This document shows positions 17,479 to 26,165 of a stretch of DNA of 64,000 nucleotides, one piece after another. The position numbers and the translations under genes are program-made. The notes beneath the pieces were generated by a model. That model had not been told where the DNA came from. It searched no databases and saw nothing but the letters and a program-made list of their open reading frames with translations. The stretch lies in NCBI RefSeq assembly GCF_026107515.2, contig NZ_JAPCHW010000005.1:62001-126000 (forward strand), read 5' to 3'. This stretch comes from Glutamicibacter sp. MNS18 (GTDB taxonomy: Bacteria; Actinomycetota; Actinomycetes; Actinomycetales; Micrococcaceae). Positions within the stretch are counted from its first letter, which is position 1, and the number at the start of each line of letters is the position of its first letter.

Positions 17479-17808
17479 TCAGCGCAGCAGCCGGGAGATG
17501 GCCGCGGTGGCCTCGGTGACCTTGTCCTGGACGATGTCCGGGTTCCCGGTGGACTGAGATTCATGGGCGGCCTGGATGACACAGTGGGAAATGTGGTCCC
17601 CGATCAGCTGCACGCTGACCTTGTGCATGGCCGCGTTGATCGCGGAGATCTGGGTCAGGATGTCGATGCAGTACTGGTCCTCGTCGACCATCCGGGCCAC
17701 CCCGCGCACCTGGCCCTCGATCCGTTTCAGGCGCCGCAGCAGTGCTTCCTTTTCCCCGGTGTATCCGTGCTCGGGCTGCTCCCCGACCGGTGTTCTGGGT
17801 TTTTCCAT
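17479..17808 (-). CDS. csoR: CsoR copper-sensing repressor
   Basis: A 109-residue all-helical repressor of the CsoR/RcnR family that releases DNA on binding Cu(I). The copper ligands Cys47, His72 and Cys76 have the canonical 25- and 4-residue spacing, in QYCIDIL and DHISHCV. The helix RRLKRIEGQVRGVARM carries the conserved DNA-binding arginines. The frame is open upstream, but ATG at 17808 fits family length and follows AAGGG. A near-perfect CsoR-type operator lies 8 bp upstream, so the gene should repress itself and the copZ-copA genes behind it. Confidence 0.95.
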   Translation of the reverse strand: MEKPRTPVGEQPEHGYTGEKEALLRRLKRIEGQVRGVARMVDEDQYCIDILTQISAINAAMHKVSVQLIGDHISHCVIQAAHESQSTGNPDIVQDKVTEATAAISRLLR

Positions 17809-17816
17809 ACCCTTAA

Positions 17817-17835
17817 CATACCCCCTAGGGGTATG
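17817..17835. promoter_or_regulatory. CsoR operator
   Basis: CATACCCC and GGGGTATG form a perfect 8-3-8 inverted repeat around CTA, matching the GC-box operators (ATACCCCnnnGGGGTAT) known for CsoR proteins. A further half-site, GGGGTATC, follows at 17835-17842. The position next to the csoR start implies repression by blocking RNA polymerase. Confidence 0.88.
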
Positions 17836-18096
17836 GGGTATCAAGTGTTCTCCGATGTGGTTCCGCTCGCACTTGGGGTCCCGTCCGCCAGTTGCCGGGC
17901 GGGCCTGTGAGAGGCTGGCCAGCAAGGGTCGTTACAATGAGTGATTGTTGCCGGACCATCCGGTAGCCGCCGACTGGCAGCATCTGGTCGACGCCGCAGG
18001 CACCATGCAAGTGTTGGACCCTAGCAACAAGTGCCCACATGCCGGACCGGAGACCTTCCGGGCCAGCGCCCGTGGTGCCCGGTGCCGAAGTAGAGG

Positions 18097-19821
18097 GTGA
18101 AGATTTCACAAGTAATGTCCCAGGAATCAACGAGCCAAACCCAGACCCAGGGTGCAGCGCCCAAAACCCACTCCTCGAAGGTCTATGCCCTGATGACCTC
18201 GGGCACCATCGTCTCGCGGGTGCTGGGGTTCGTGCGGACCGCCCTGCTGGCGGTGGCCATCGGCGCCTCCACCACGATGGCGGACATCTTCGAAAAAGCC
18301 AACGTCATCCCCACCGTCATCTTCATGCTGCTGGCCGGTGGCATCTTCAACGTGGTGCTGGTTCCGCAGCTGATCAAGGCCTCCAAGGCCAGTGACAACG
18401 GGCGGGCCTACACCTCCAAGCTGTTGACGCTGACCATCGTGGTCATCGGCGCGGCCACGATCCTGCTGACCCTGATGGCCGGACCGCTGATCAGGATCCT
18501 CACCCTGGGCTGGACGCCGGCGATGCTGGCCCTGGGCACCGTATTCGCCTACTGGTGCCTGCCGCAGATCTTCTTCTACGGGGTGTACGCGGTGGTGGGC
18601 CAGGTGCTCAACGCCCACGGTCGTTTCGCGGCCTTCATGTGGGCCCCGGTGGTCAACAACGTCGTGCAGATCGGCGTGATCGGTGCCTTCATCGGATTCT
18701 TCGGCGCCTACTCCGGGCAAACCGACCAGCTGGCCACCTGGAGCACCGAAAAGACCCTGCTGCTGGCCGGCGGCTCCACGCTGGGCATCGTCTCCCAGGC
18801 CGTGGTGCTGTTCTGGCCGCTGCGCCGGCTGGGCCTGAAACTGCGTCCGGACTTCGCCTGGCGCGGTATGGGCCTGCGCCACGTGGGCAAGCTCGCGATC
18901 TGGACCCTGGGCTCGATGACGGTGGGAAATATCGCCTCGCTGGTCAACTCCCGCTTCGTTTCGGCCGCCACCCCGGCCCGCCTGTCCTTGCCCGACGGTG
19001 GCGCCTCGGTGGCAGGTGAATACGCGCTGAACACCTCGCAGCTGATCACGGTGCTGCCGCATTCGATCTTCGTGCTGGCGCTGGCGACCATGTACTTCAA
19101 CGAGTTCACCAAGTCCTTCCAGGAGCAGCGGCCCGAGGGAATCGGCCCGTTGCTCTCGAAGGGGCTGCGCACCTCGGCGGTGCCGGTGGTGTTCGCCCCG
19201 GTGGCATTCATCGTGCTGGCCGGCCCGCTCGGACGCCTCTTTGCCGGCAGCTCCTCCACCTCGATGCTGCAGGGAGCGGCCATCGGGCAACTATTGCTGC
19301 TGACCGCCCTGGGGCTGCCCTTCAAGTCCATGCACTTCTTCATGCTGCGGGTGTTCTTCGCCGACGAGGACACCAAGACGCCGATGATCATCCAGAGCAT
19401 CATCGCCACCCTGTGCGTGGTGCTGGCCTTCGCCGCATCGATCTGGTTGCCGGCCACCCAGATCGCGGCGGCCGTGGCGGCGATCTACGGGGGCACCAAT
19501 ATCCTCTCGGCGATCATCGCCCACCGGCTGCTGGTACGCCGCTACGGGGACTACGGCAGCCGCCACGTGCTGGATACCTACATCCGCATCGGGGTGATGG
19601 CCGCGCTCTCCGGTGCGGTCGGGGCCCTGGTGCTGGCGGCGCTGGGCGGCTACACCTGGGGATTCGCCTGGTCCTCCATCCCGGCAGCCTTCATCTCGAT
19701 TGCCGTGGTCGGTGGGGTGATGCTGGTGGTCTACCTGCTGCTGCTGCGCATGATCCGTTCGGCGGAACTGGACAACTTCCTCGGGCCGATGGCACGGTTC
19801 GTCCCGAACCTCCGTCGCTAG
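18097..19821 (+). CDS. murJ: MurJ/MviN-type lipid II flippase
   Basis: A 574-residue membrane protein of the MOP superfamily with about 14 helices, expected to flip the lipid-linked peptidoglycan precursor. The signature GTIVSRVLGFVRTALLAVAI is in helix 1, and the loop ADIFEKANVIPTVIF and the VVGQVLNAHGRF segment are typical. It lacks the large C-terminal pseudokinase domain of mycobacterial MurJ. GTG at 18097 or ATG at 18115 could start it; neither has an ideal ribosome site. It is not beside the origin-proximal parA/rnpA genes where one actinobacterial murJ usually lies, so this may be a paralogue. An ATP-grasp ligase follows. Confidence 0.88.
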   Translation: MKISQVMSQESTSQTQTQGAAPKTHSSKVYALMTSGTIVSRVLGFVRTALLAVAIGASTTMADIFEKANVIPTVIFMLLAGGIFNVVLVPQLIKASKASDNGRAYTSKLLTLTIVVIGAATILLTLMAGPLIRILTLGWTPAMLALGTVFAYWCLPQIFFYGVYAVVGQVLNAHGRFAAFMWAPVVNNVVQIGVIGAFIGFFGAYSGQTDQLATWSTEKTLLLAGGSTLGIVSQAVVLFWPLRRLGLKLRPDFAWRGMGLRHVGKLAIWTLGSMTVGNIASLVNSRFVSAATPARLSLPDGGASVAGEYALNTSQLITVLPHSIFVLALATMYFNEFTKSFQEQRPEGIGPLLSKGLRTSAVPVVFAPVAFIVLAGPLGRLFAGSSSTSMLQGAAIGQLLLLTALGLPFKSMHFFMLRVFFADEDTKTPMIIQSIIATLCVVLAFAASIWLPATQIAAAVAAIYGGTNILSAIIAHRLLVRRYGDYGSRHVLDTYIRIGVMAALSGAVGALVLAALGGYTWGFAWSSIPAAFISIAVVGGVMLVVYLLLLRMIRSAELDNFLGPMARFVPNLRR

Positions 19822-19894
19822 CCGGAGCGCCACGTGGCGCATCCCTCGAACGCAGATCCCGCGGCCACCTCGGCGGTGTTGATAGCTTTAGGCT

Positions 19895-21157
19895 ATGCGC
19901 ATTCCAGCTGAACAGCCCTTCGTCCCGGTCATCCTGGGCGGGGATATCGGGACCTATTCCCTGGCCCGTGAATTCCACGAACAGTACAACGTGATCTGCG
20001 CGGTGGTGCCTTCGGTGCTCACCGGCATCACCCGCCACTCGCGGATACTGGACGCCAGGCCCTTTGCCGAGCAGTCCGATGACGCGGCCTTCAGCCGCTT
20101 CCTGGCCGGGCTGGGTGCCGAACTCTCGGGGCCCGGGCAGCGTCCGCTGCTGCTGCTGGGTGGCGCGGATCCGCATATCCGCTTCATCGCCCGCAACGCC
20201 GAGGCGCTCGGCGGGTACTTCACCATCCCGTACGTGGGCGAGGAACTGCTGGACCGGACCACCGGCAAGGACGCCTTCTACGAGCTCTGCCGGGAACTGG
20301 AAGTCCCCTTCCCGCGTACCATCGTGCACGACTGCGCGTCGGGGGCGGGCACCGCAGGATTGGGGCCCGCACTGCAGGCCGAGGGCATCGGCTTCCCTGC
20401 CATCGTCAAACCCTCGGACGGGGTGGCCTGGGGCGCCGCCGAATTCCGGGGCAAGAAGAAGGTGCACACCGTCGGGTCGGCGCCCGAACTCGAACAGCTG
20501 GTCGCCGCGGCCGTCCGGGCCGGGTATGCCGGCACCCTGGTGATCCAGGACCTGGTGCCCGGAGGGGATAGCGGCATGAATATCGCCACCTTCTTCTCCG
20601 ACCGCCAGGGCATAGTGCGCTTCGCCTCCTGCGGCAGCGTGCTCGTCGAGGAACATGCCCCCGGAGCCCTGGGCAATTCCGCGGCGATCATCGCCGAACC
20701 CAATGAGCGGCTCGTGGAGGACGGCAAGCGCATCCTGGACGAGCTGCGATGGACCGGTTTCTCGATGTTCGACGTGAAACTGGATCCGCGCGATGGCAGC
20801 TACCGGTTCTTCGAATTGAACCCGAGGCTGGGACGCAACCACTTCTACATTTCCGCGGCCGGGCACAACGTCGCCCGCTTCTACGTGGAGGAATACCTCG
20901 AAGGCGGGCTGCGTGAGCCCGAACGCTTCGAACAGTCCCGCACCGAACACCTGTACACGATCCTGCCGTTGCGCCTGCTGCGCCGTTACGTTCCGGCACA
21001 CCGCACCGAGCAGGTCCAGCGGCTGATCAAGGCCAAGGCGTACAGCCACCCGTTGGCCTACCGGAAGGAGACCGACCCGCGGCGTTGGTACTACATCCTG
21101 GTCAGCACGCTGAACCACTACCGCAAGTTCAAGCGCAACCCACCGGTCATGGGCTGA
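19895..21157 (+). CDS. ATP-grasp carboxylate-amine ligase, possibly a peptidoglycan bridge ligase
   Basis: A 420-residue ATP-grasp enzyme that would join a carboxylate to an amine through an acyl-phosphate. The N-terminal domain begins PVILGGDIGTYSLAREF. The ATP-binding core has FPAIVKPSDGVAWG (Lys binding ATP phosphates), VIQDLVPGG and the metal-binding FFELNPRLGRNH. Size and layout resemble D-aspartate ligases (Aslfm type) that build interpeptide bridges; the position 73 bp after a lipid II flippase supports a cell-wall role. That role is inference: no acceptor can be read from sequence. The stop overlaps the start of the next gene (TGATG). Confidence 0.75.
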   Translation: MRIPAEQPFVPVILGGDIGTYSLAREFHEQYNVICAVVPSVLTGITRHSRILDARPFAEQSDDAAFSRFLAGLGAELSGPGQRPLLLLGGADPHIRFIARNAEALGGYFTIPYVGEELLDRTTGKDAFYELCRELEVPFPRTIVHDCASGAGTAGLGPALQAEGIGFPAIVKPSDGVAWGAAEFRGKKKVHTVGSAPELEQLVAAAVRAGYAGTLVIQDLVPGGDSGMNIATFFSDRQGIVRFASCGSVLVEEHAPGALGNSAAIIAEPNERLVEDGKRILDELRWTGFSMFDVKLDPRDGSYRFFELNPRLGRNHFYISAAGHNVARFYVEEYLEGGLREPERFEQSRTEHLYTILPLRLLRRYVPAHRTEQVQRLIKAKAYSHPLAYRKETDPRRWYYILVSTLNHYRKFKRNPPVMG

Positions 21158-22416
21158 TGGCGCACATGACACAGCCCGGGATGACGAACAGGCGCACCGC
21201 ACTGCCCCGCGGTTTCGCACCATTGCTGGTGGTCGCGATGATCCTGGCCGCGATCAACCTGCGCCCGGCGGTCACCTCGCTGGGCGCCTTGCTGGATCCG
21301 GTGATCGAGGGTCTGGGGATGAACGGCTTCATTGCCGGGATGCTCACCGGCGTGCCACCGCTGTGCTTTGCGTTGCTCGGTCCGCTGGCTCCCCGGTTGG
21401 CCGGCAAACGCGGGCCGGAACTGGTGGTCATCGGGGCCATAGGTGCCATCATGACCGGCATCCTGCTGCGTTCGGCGGCCCCGATGACCTGGGTGTTCCT
21501 GTTGTGCACCGCGTTGGCCCTGGCCGGCATCGCGGTGGGCAACATCCTGATGCCGGTGCTGGTCAAAAGGTGGTTCCCGCAGAAGATCGGGCTGGTCACC
21601 GGAACCTACACCACCGCGGTGGCGCTGGGTGCGGCATCCGTGGCCGGGGCCGCGGTGCCCCTCACCGGGGCCCTGGGCGGAAACTGGCGCCTGGGATTGG
21701 GGGTCTGGGCCATCCCCGCGGCGGTTGCCCTGGTGCTGTGGATCGTGATCTACTTCGGCCTGCGGACCCAGATCGCCGTTCGCCAGCAGCCGGTGGCGAC
21801 GCTTCCGGGACGGGCCGCGGCCCTGGGCCCGATGCGCAAGAACCCCACCGCCTGGTGGGTGGCGATCTTCTTCGGCACGCAATCCTCGGCGGCCTACATC
21901 TTCATGGGTTGGGCGCCGAAGATCTTCACCGATTTCGGTGTGGATCCCGGATACGCCGGGGCCCTGCTGGCGGTGATCCTCGGGGTGGGTGTGCCGTTGT
22001 CCTTCATCATGCCGGCGCTGGCCGCCCGCTTCACCAACCAGGGGCCGCTGGTCTGGGTCACCGGCAGCGCCGGCATCCTGGCCGTGGCCGGGCTGCTGTC
22101 CTTCCCGGCCCAGGGAGCCCTGCTCTGGGCGATCCTGCTGGGGGTGGCCGGGGCGAACTTCCCGCTGGCGCTGACCATGATCGGGCTGAAGGCCCACACC
22201 GCCGCGGGAGTCGCCAAACTCTCGGCGTTCGGGCAGTCCGTCGGGTACCTCATCGCCTTCCCCGGGCCCTTTGCCGTGGGTGCACTGCATGAGATCACCG
22301 GCTCCTGGGTGGCGCCGATCTGCCTGCTGGGAGCGCTGATGGTGGCCCAGACCATTGCCGGGATCATGGCCGGCAAGCCACGTTACGTCGAGGACGGCGT
22401 ACGGATCCGGGTGTGA
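21157..22416 (+). CDS. CynX/NimT-family MFS exporter
   Basis: A 12-helix major facilitator of the CynX/NimT (YeaN) group, known for cyanate or 2-nitroimidazole export. The N-terminal helix ends AAINLRPAVTSLGALL, the signature of the group. The VKRWFPQKIGLVTG loop is also typical. ATG at 21157 overlaps the preceding ligase stop by one base, implying coupling with the murJ-ligase genes. Whether it shares a pathway with them or is just co-transcribed is not clear. Substrate unknown. Confidence 0.85.
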   Translation: MAHMTQPGMTNRRTALPRGFAPLLVVAMILAAINLRPAVTSLGALLDPVIEGLGMNGFIAGMLTGVPPLCFALLGPLAPRLAGKRGPELVVIGAIGAIMTGILLRSAAPMTWVFLLCTALALAGIAVGNILMPVLVKRWFPQKIGLVTGTYTTAVALGAASVAGAAVPLTGALGGNWRLGLGVWAIPAAVALVLWIVIYFGLRTQIAVRQQPVATLPGRAAALGPMRKNPTAWWVAIFFGTQSSAAYIFMGWAPKIFTDFGVDPGYAGALLAVILGVGVPLSFIMPALAARFTNQGPLVWVTGSAGILAVAGLLSFPAQGALLWAILLGVAGANFPLALTMIGLKAHTAAGVAKLSAFGQSVGYLIAFPGPFAVGALHEITGSWVAPICLLGALMVAQTIAGIMAGKPRYVEDGVRIRV

Positions 22417-22488
22417 GACCAGCCCCTTCGCTTTCCGCCGCCGGCTCGGGTAGCGTCACCGGAAGAGCCTTGAGAATGGAGCACCCCC

Positions 22489-22779
22489 ATGAACAGCATC
22501 AGTTCCGCCGTCGTCGCCATCGAGCGTCCGGCCCGCTTCGGGAAGCAACTGGTCTCGCATATGAGCCGCAAGAACGGCGGGCAATGGTCGGCAGAACGGA
22601 ACGCCGGATGGATCGCCTTGGGTGGGCACCGGGCCGATGTGGTGGCCACCGAGACCAGCCTGGACTTGCGGGTTGAAGCCCCGGAAGGACAACTGGACGC
22701 GCTGGAAGACGCCCTGGCACGCCACCTGGTTCGCTTCGCCGCCGACCAGGAGCTCCAGATCACCTGGCAGCGCAGCTGA
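22489..22779 (+). CDS. DUF2218 protein
   Basis: A 96-residue cytosolic protein of the DUF2218 family, frequent in actinobacteria and often near siderophore or oxidative-stress genes. The pattern ERPARFGKQLVSHMSRKNGG at the start and ARHLVRFAADQELQITWQR at the end is typical and length is normal. ATG has GGAG six bases upstream. Function is unknown for the whole family. No iron-uptake genes are adjacent here. Confidence 0.8.
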   Translation: MNSISSAVVAIERPARFGKQLVSHMSRKNGGQWSAERNAGWIALGGHRADVVATETSLDLRVEAPEGQLDALEDALARHLVRFAADQELQITWQRS

Positions 22780-22800
22780 TCCTGCGCCGTTTGGGGACAT

Positions 22801-22814
22801 GATTGCGCGCAATC
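22801..22814. promoter_or_regulatory. 14-bp perfect palindrome upstream of a sensor-like gene
   Basis: GATTGCGCGCAATC is a perfect 14-bp palindrome, 37 bp before the GTG of the histidine-kinase-like gene. The spacing suits an operator overlapping a promoter. The binding protein is not known. Confidence 0.4.
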
Positions 22815-22851
22815 GGGCATCCGGCAACGTCGCACGTCATAGACTGGAGAC

Positions 22852-24048
22852 GTGGATCAAGCAGGCAGTTTGCGCATCACCAATTATTTGTGGGCAGCGG
22901 CCATTTTCCTGGCCGTGATTCTCTTGTCGTTGATCGGGGACCCCGACGACTGGAGCAGCCCCGACTGGGGTGGCCGGTTGGCCGTGACCGGCGGGTTCGC
23001 CCTGGGCTTTGCCCTCCTGGCGTTGGTGCGTAACCGGGCACCGCGCATCAGCCTGGTCATCGCTTCCCTGGGGGTCTGCGGCTACTATGCCGCCGGGCTG
23101 CCGAGTCTGGGCATGATTCCGGCGTTCATGGTGTTCCTCTATGCCGCCGCGGTGGTGGGACACCAGATCTTTTCCGGGGTGGTGGCCGCCGGCCTGTTCG
23201 CGCTGACCAGTATCCTGCGGATTCTTGCCGGCCAGGAGCCGCAGACAGTCCTGGGGTACGAGCTGCTGGCCAACCTGGCCTTGGCCGCCCTGGCGGTCGC
23301 CGTGGCCGAATTCGTCATCCTGCACCGCGCGCTGGCCGGCAGCCAACGCAAGATGCAGGAGAACCACCGCAAGTTCGCCGACTTCGCTTCCAAGGCCTCG
23401 GCACGGGCCGAAGCCGATCACCGACGGGCCGAGGAACGCGCCCGGTTCTCCCTGCGGGTCCAGGACGAGTTGGCCCACCATCTGGCCCTGGCCACACTGC
23501 ACGGCAATGCCGCGATGGAAGCGGTGGCGGCCTCGCATCCGGCAAGCGTCAGCCTGGGGCATGTCCGCGAGGCCACGGCCAAGGCCCTGCTGGCCTTGAA
23601 CCGTACGGTGGATGCGCTCGGGGATGGTGAAGCTGCCACACGCAGCGGCGGGACGTTGAGCAATATCGTCGAGTTGGCCTCCAGCCTGCGGGACGCCGGG
23701 CTCAGGGTGGATGTCAGTGCACCCGGTGTCGACCTGGACGACGGGCTGCCGTTGCTGGTGATGCGGATCGTCAGGGAAGCGGCCACCAACGCGATCATCC
23801 ATGCGGACACCACGCATTTGGTCATCTTCCTGCGGCCGCAACCGCCGCAGGACGGCCGCAACCTGTGGCATCTGTCGGTGCGCAATGACGGGGTGCGTCC
23901 CGGCTCCAAGGACGCGGCCGGGGGAATCAGCCTCTCCAGCCTTCGGGTGAAGGTCATGGATGCCGGTGGAAGCATGGACTGGGGACGGCTCGGACGCCAT
24001 TTCCTGCTTTCGGCCGAGATCTGGCAGCCCCAGGACAAGGAGCGCTGA
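22852..24048 (+). CDS. NarL-type sensor kinase homologue lacking the phospho-acceptor histidine
   Basis: The protein has five or six N-terminal helices (residues 10-160), a coiled-coil and a HisKA_3-like dimerisation segment at 193-225, then an ATPase domain. In this family the segment reads ERxRIARELHDxxxHxL. Here it is ERARFSLRVQDELAHHL, so Gln204 stands where the phosphorylated His should be. The N-box, REAATNAIIHA, is kept, and the G-box is altered (GGISLSSLRVKV). No response regulator lies beside it. It may be a pseudokinase that modulates another sensor. GTG follows GGAG closely. Confidence 0.8.
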   Translation: MDQAGSLRITNYLWAAAIFLAVILLSLIGDPDDWSSPDWGGRLAVTGGFALGFALLALVRNRAPRISLVIASLGVCGYYAAGLPSLGMIPAFMVFLYAAAVVGHQIFSGVVAAGLFALTSILRILAGQEPQTVLGYELLANLALAALAVAVAEFVILHRALAGSQRKMQENHRKFADFASKASARAEADHRRAEERARFSLRVQDELAHHLALATLHGNAAMEAVAASHPASVSLGHVREATAKALLALNRTVDALGDGEAATRSGGTLSNIVELASSLRDAGLRVDVSAPGVDLDDGLPLLVMRIVREAATNAIIHADTTHLVIFLRPQPPQDGRNLWHLSVRNDGVRPGSKDAAGGISLSSLRVKVMDAGGSMDWGRLGRHFLLSAEIWQPQDKER

Positions 24049-24248
24049 CAAGCCGCTGGGTCCCTGCGTCGCGTACCACCGGCGAACAAGCCGGCCGGCA
24101 AGGACAGCGTGGCAGTGGGACGGTAGCCAAACTCGGACCAGGCTCCCACATGGCTCTGGTTCAGGATGGCAACCGGGCGTAGAGTGTGCATACCACCACG
24201 CGGCCGAGCTTGCCCACGGATCGGCTGCCACTACTTCAGGAGGTCGAC

Positions 24249-24413
24249 ATGGGGGATTTCAGGGCATACACCATGGAAGAACGCGCCACCTACTTGGCTC
24301 CGGCGTGCGAACGTTGCGGCCAGCACCGCCATGTGGTGTGGGAAGAGGTCGACGACAGCGGCAAGTACCTGCCGCGCGATGCCGGCTGCTCGAACGAAGC
24401 CTGCACCGCCTGA
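24249..24413 (+). CDS. Small Cys-rich zinc-ribbon-like protein
   Basis: A 54-residue protein with an excellent AGGAGG ribosome site five bases before ATG. Four Cys are arranged as CERC near residue 20 and CSNEAC at the C-terminus, the pattern of a small zinc ribbon. The rest is polar and lacks a signal peptide, so it should be cytosolic. I do not recognise the family. The strong ribosome site and Cys pairs argue that it is real despite its length. It is a single gene in a 500-bp space. Confidence 0.65.
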   Translation: MGDFRAYTMEERATYLAPACERCGQHRHVVWEEVDDSGKYLPRDAGCSNEACTA

Positions 24414-24553
24414 TTCGGGGTTCGCCAACAGGTTCCGCCTTCCGGCACGGCAGGCGGAACGCTGTCATGCCGGATAGGCAATCCGCCAATTCCTGCCGGA
24501 TTGCGTGCCGGTCCTGATTATCCTCATTTGGAACGATGGCGGAGAATTGTCCC

Positions 24554-25156
24554 ATGGCCATGACAAGCACAGATCATCAGTGGCAGGTCCATCCGGTCAC
24601 GCCGGAGAGGTTCGAGGACCTGGTGCAGGTGCTGAATCCAACGCGGCGCGAGAAGCACTGCTGGTGCCTGTCGCACCGGCTCACCGCGGCCCAGGAGCGG
24701 GAGCTGGGGCAGGGGAGCCGCGAACAGGCGATGCGGACGCTGTGCGAGAGAAGGAATCCGCCAGGTGTGGTGGCCTACCGCGATGGAACGCCTGTGGGAT
24801 GGTGCAGTATCAGTCCACGTGCTGAAAACACCAAGCTGGCCAACTCCAAACTGATTCGCCCCGTCGACGAGGTGGAGGTCTGGAGCATTATCTGCCTGGT
24901 TGTCAGGTCCGGATTCCGACGCCAGGGAGTCGTGGGCCAGCTGATCGAGGGCGCAGTCGGGTACGCGTTTTCCCGCGGTGCGCCGGCGGTCGAGGCCTAT
25001 CCGGTGGATCCGCAGGGGCGAATGGACACCACCATGGCGTTCGTGGGGACCCGTTCCATGTTCGAGGCAGCCGGTTTCGAATGCATCGGCACAACAAAGT
25101 CCCTGGCCAGCCGGATGCCACGGATCATCATGCGCAGGACCGCGGAGCCGCGTTGA
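24554..25156 (+). CDS. GNAT-family N-acetyltransferase
   Basis: A GCN5-related acetyltransferase that would transfer acetyl from acetyl-CoA to an amine. The acetyl-CoA loop is RSGFRRQGVVGQLIEGA (motif A, RxxGxG/A form), preceded by the beta strand VEVWSIICLVV and followed by FEAAGFECIG near the C-terminus. The N-terminal KHCWCLSHR is seen in a subgroup of unknown substrate. Three in-frame ATG codons occur at 24536, 24554 and 24560; GGAG ten bases before 24554 favours that one. It is convergent with the dioxygenase that ends at 25161. Confidence 0.8.
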   Translation: MAMTSTDHQWQVHPVTPERFEDLVQVLNPTRREKHCWCLSHRLTAAQERELGQGSREQAMRTLCERRNPPGVVAYRDGTPVGWCSISPRAENTKLANSKLIRPVDEVEVWSIICLVVRSGFRRQGVVGQLIEGAVGYAFSRGAPAVEAYPVDPQGRMDTTMAFVGTRSMFEAAGFECIGTTKSLASRMPRIIMRRTAEPR

Positions 25157-25160
25157 GTCT

Positions 25161-25958
25161 CTAGCCCAGTGTCCAGGATCTCTTGGACAAGCCGAACCAG
25201 AAACCGTCAATGGCGGTCTTGGCCTCGATACCGCCCGAGGCGTAGGCCGCACCCAGGGCAATGTAGAGCGGAGCCCAGTGCTCCGATCGCGGGTGGGCCT
25301 CCAAGGCGCCCGGTGCCCTGTCCAGGAAATTCAGGATCGAATCCACGTCGCCCCGGGCCATGGCCTCCTCTGCCCAATGATCGAATTCGCTGGATGCGCT
25401 CGGTGGGGCGCAATCCGCACCGGCTGCAGGATTGAACCAGCGCAAGTTATGGGTGGTGAAGCCCGAACCGATGATCATGGTGCCGCGCTCACGCAGCGGG
25501 GCCAGGGTCTGCCCGAGCCCGAACAGGCCTTCCGGATCCAGTGTGGGCATGGACATCTGCACCACCGGAATATCGGCGTCCGGGAACATTTCCTTCAGTG
25601 GGACATATGCGCCGTGATCCAGTCCCCGGCTTTCGTCGCGTTCCACATGATGCCCGTGGGTTGAGGTCAACCGGGTGACCTCGTCGGCCAGGTCAGGGGC
25701 CATCGGAGCATCGTAGCGAACATCGTAGTAGCGGTCCGGGAACCCCCAGAAGTCGTATACGAGCTCCTGTTTGGTCCGTGTGGCACTGAGCGAAACCGGG
25801 GCGTTTTCCCAGTGGGCGGAGACCATCAGGATGTCCTTGGGTTTCTCCATTGCCCCGGCCCAGGCCGCCAGCTCCGCGGTCCACCGGGCGTCGTCGGCCA
25901 GCGGTGGAGCGCCGTGGGAGAGAAAGAGGACCGGTGGGCGGGAGTCGGTGGAAGCCAT
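25161..25958 (-). CDS. ygiD: DODA-type class III extradiol ring-cleavage dioxygenase
   Basis: A LigB-fold metalloenzyme, 265 residues, of the YgiD/4,5-DOPA dioxygenase group that cleaves a catechol ring next to the hydroxyls. Metal ligands His15 (FLSHGAPPL) and His49 (SAHWE) and the catalytic-site His115 (LDHGAYVPL) and His170 (FTTHNLRW) are all present. Members bind Zn or Fe; the natural substrate in bacteria is often not DOPA. It stands alone with an intact frame and normal length. The upstream 200 bp is the border of a lower-GC islet. Confidence 0.88.
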   Translation of the reverse strand: MASTDSRPPVLFLSHGAPPLADDARWTAELAAWAGAMEKPKDILMVSAHWENAPVSLSATRTKQELVYDFWGFPDRYYDVRYDAPMAPDLADEVTRLTSTHGHHVERDESRGLDHGAYVPLKEMFPDADIPVVQMSMPTLDPEGLFGLGQTLAPLRERGTMIIGSGFTTHNLRWFNPAAGADCAPPSASSEFDHWAEEAMARGDVDSILNFLDRAPGALEAHPRSEHWAPLYIALGAAYASGGIEAKTAIDGFWFGLSKRSWTLG

Positions 25959-26165
25959 GGTCCAACCATAACGTGATTTGATTGATGCTTCAAGTATTCT
26001 TCTGATGGGAATTGAAAGGCCCCGGTGGTCGCCAAACGCCCAAGCCGCTATCTGTCGGTCGGTGGCAATATGGTTGTCCTATACGCAAAACTAAAGAGTG
26101 CATCGGCATTGGCCTGCTACTGGTGGGGTGTATCCGAGGCATCGACCAGGTTCCGGGGGAAATTC

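Noticed and set aside
21118-22290. A 390-codon leftward frame opposite the CynX-type transporter.
   Set aside because: Repetitive Gly/Gln/Arg/His composition and no recognisable domain; the opposite strand codes for a clear MFS protein.
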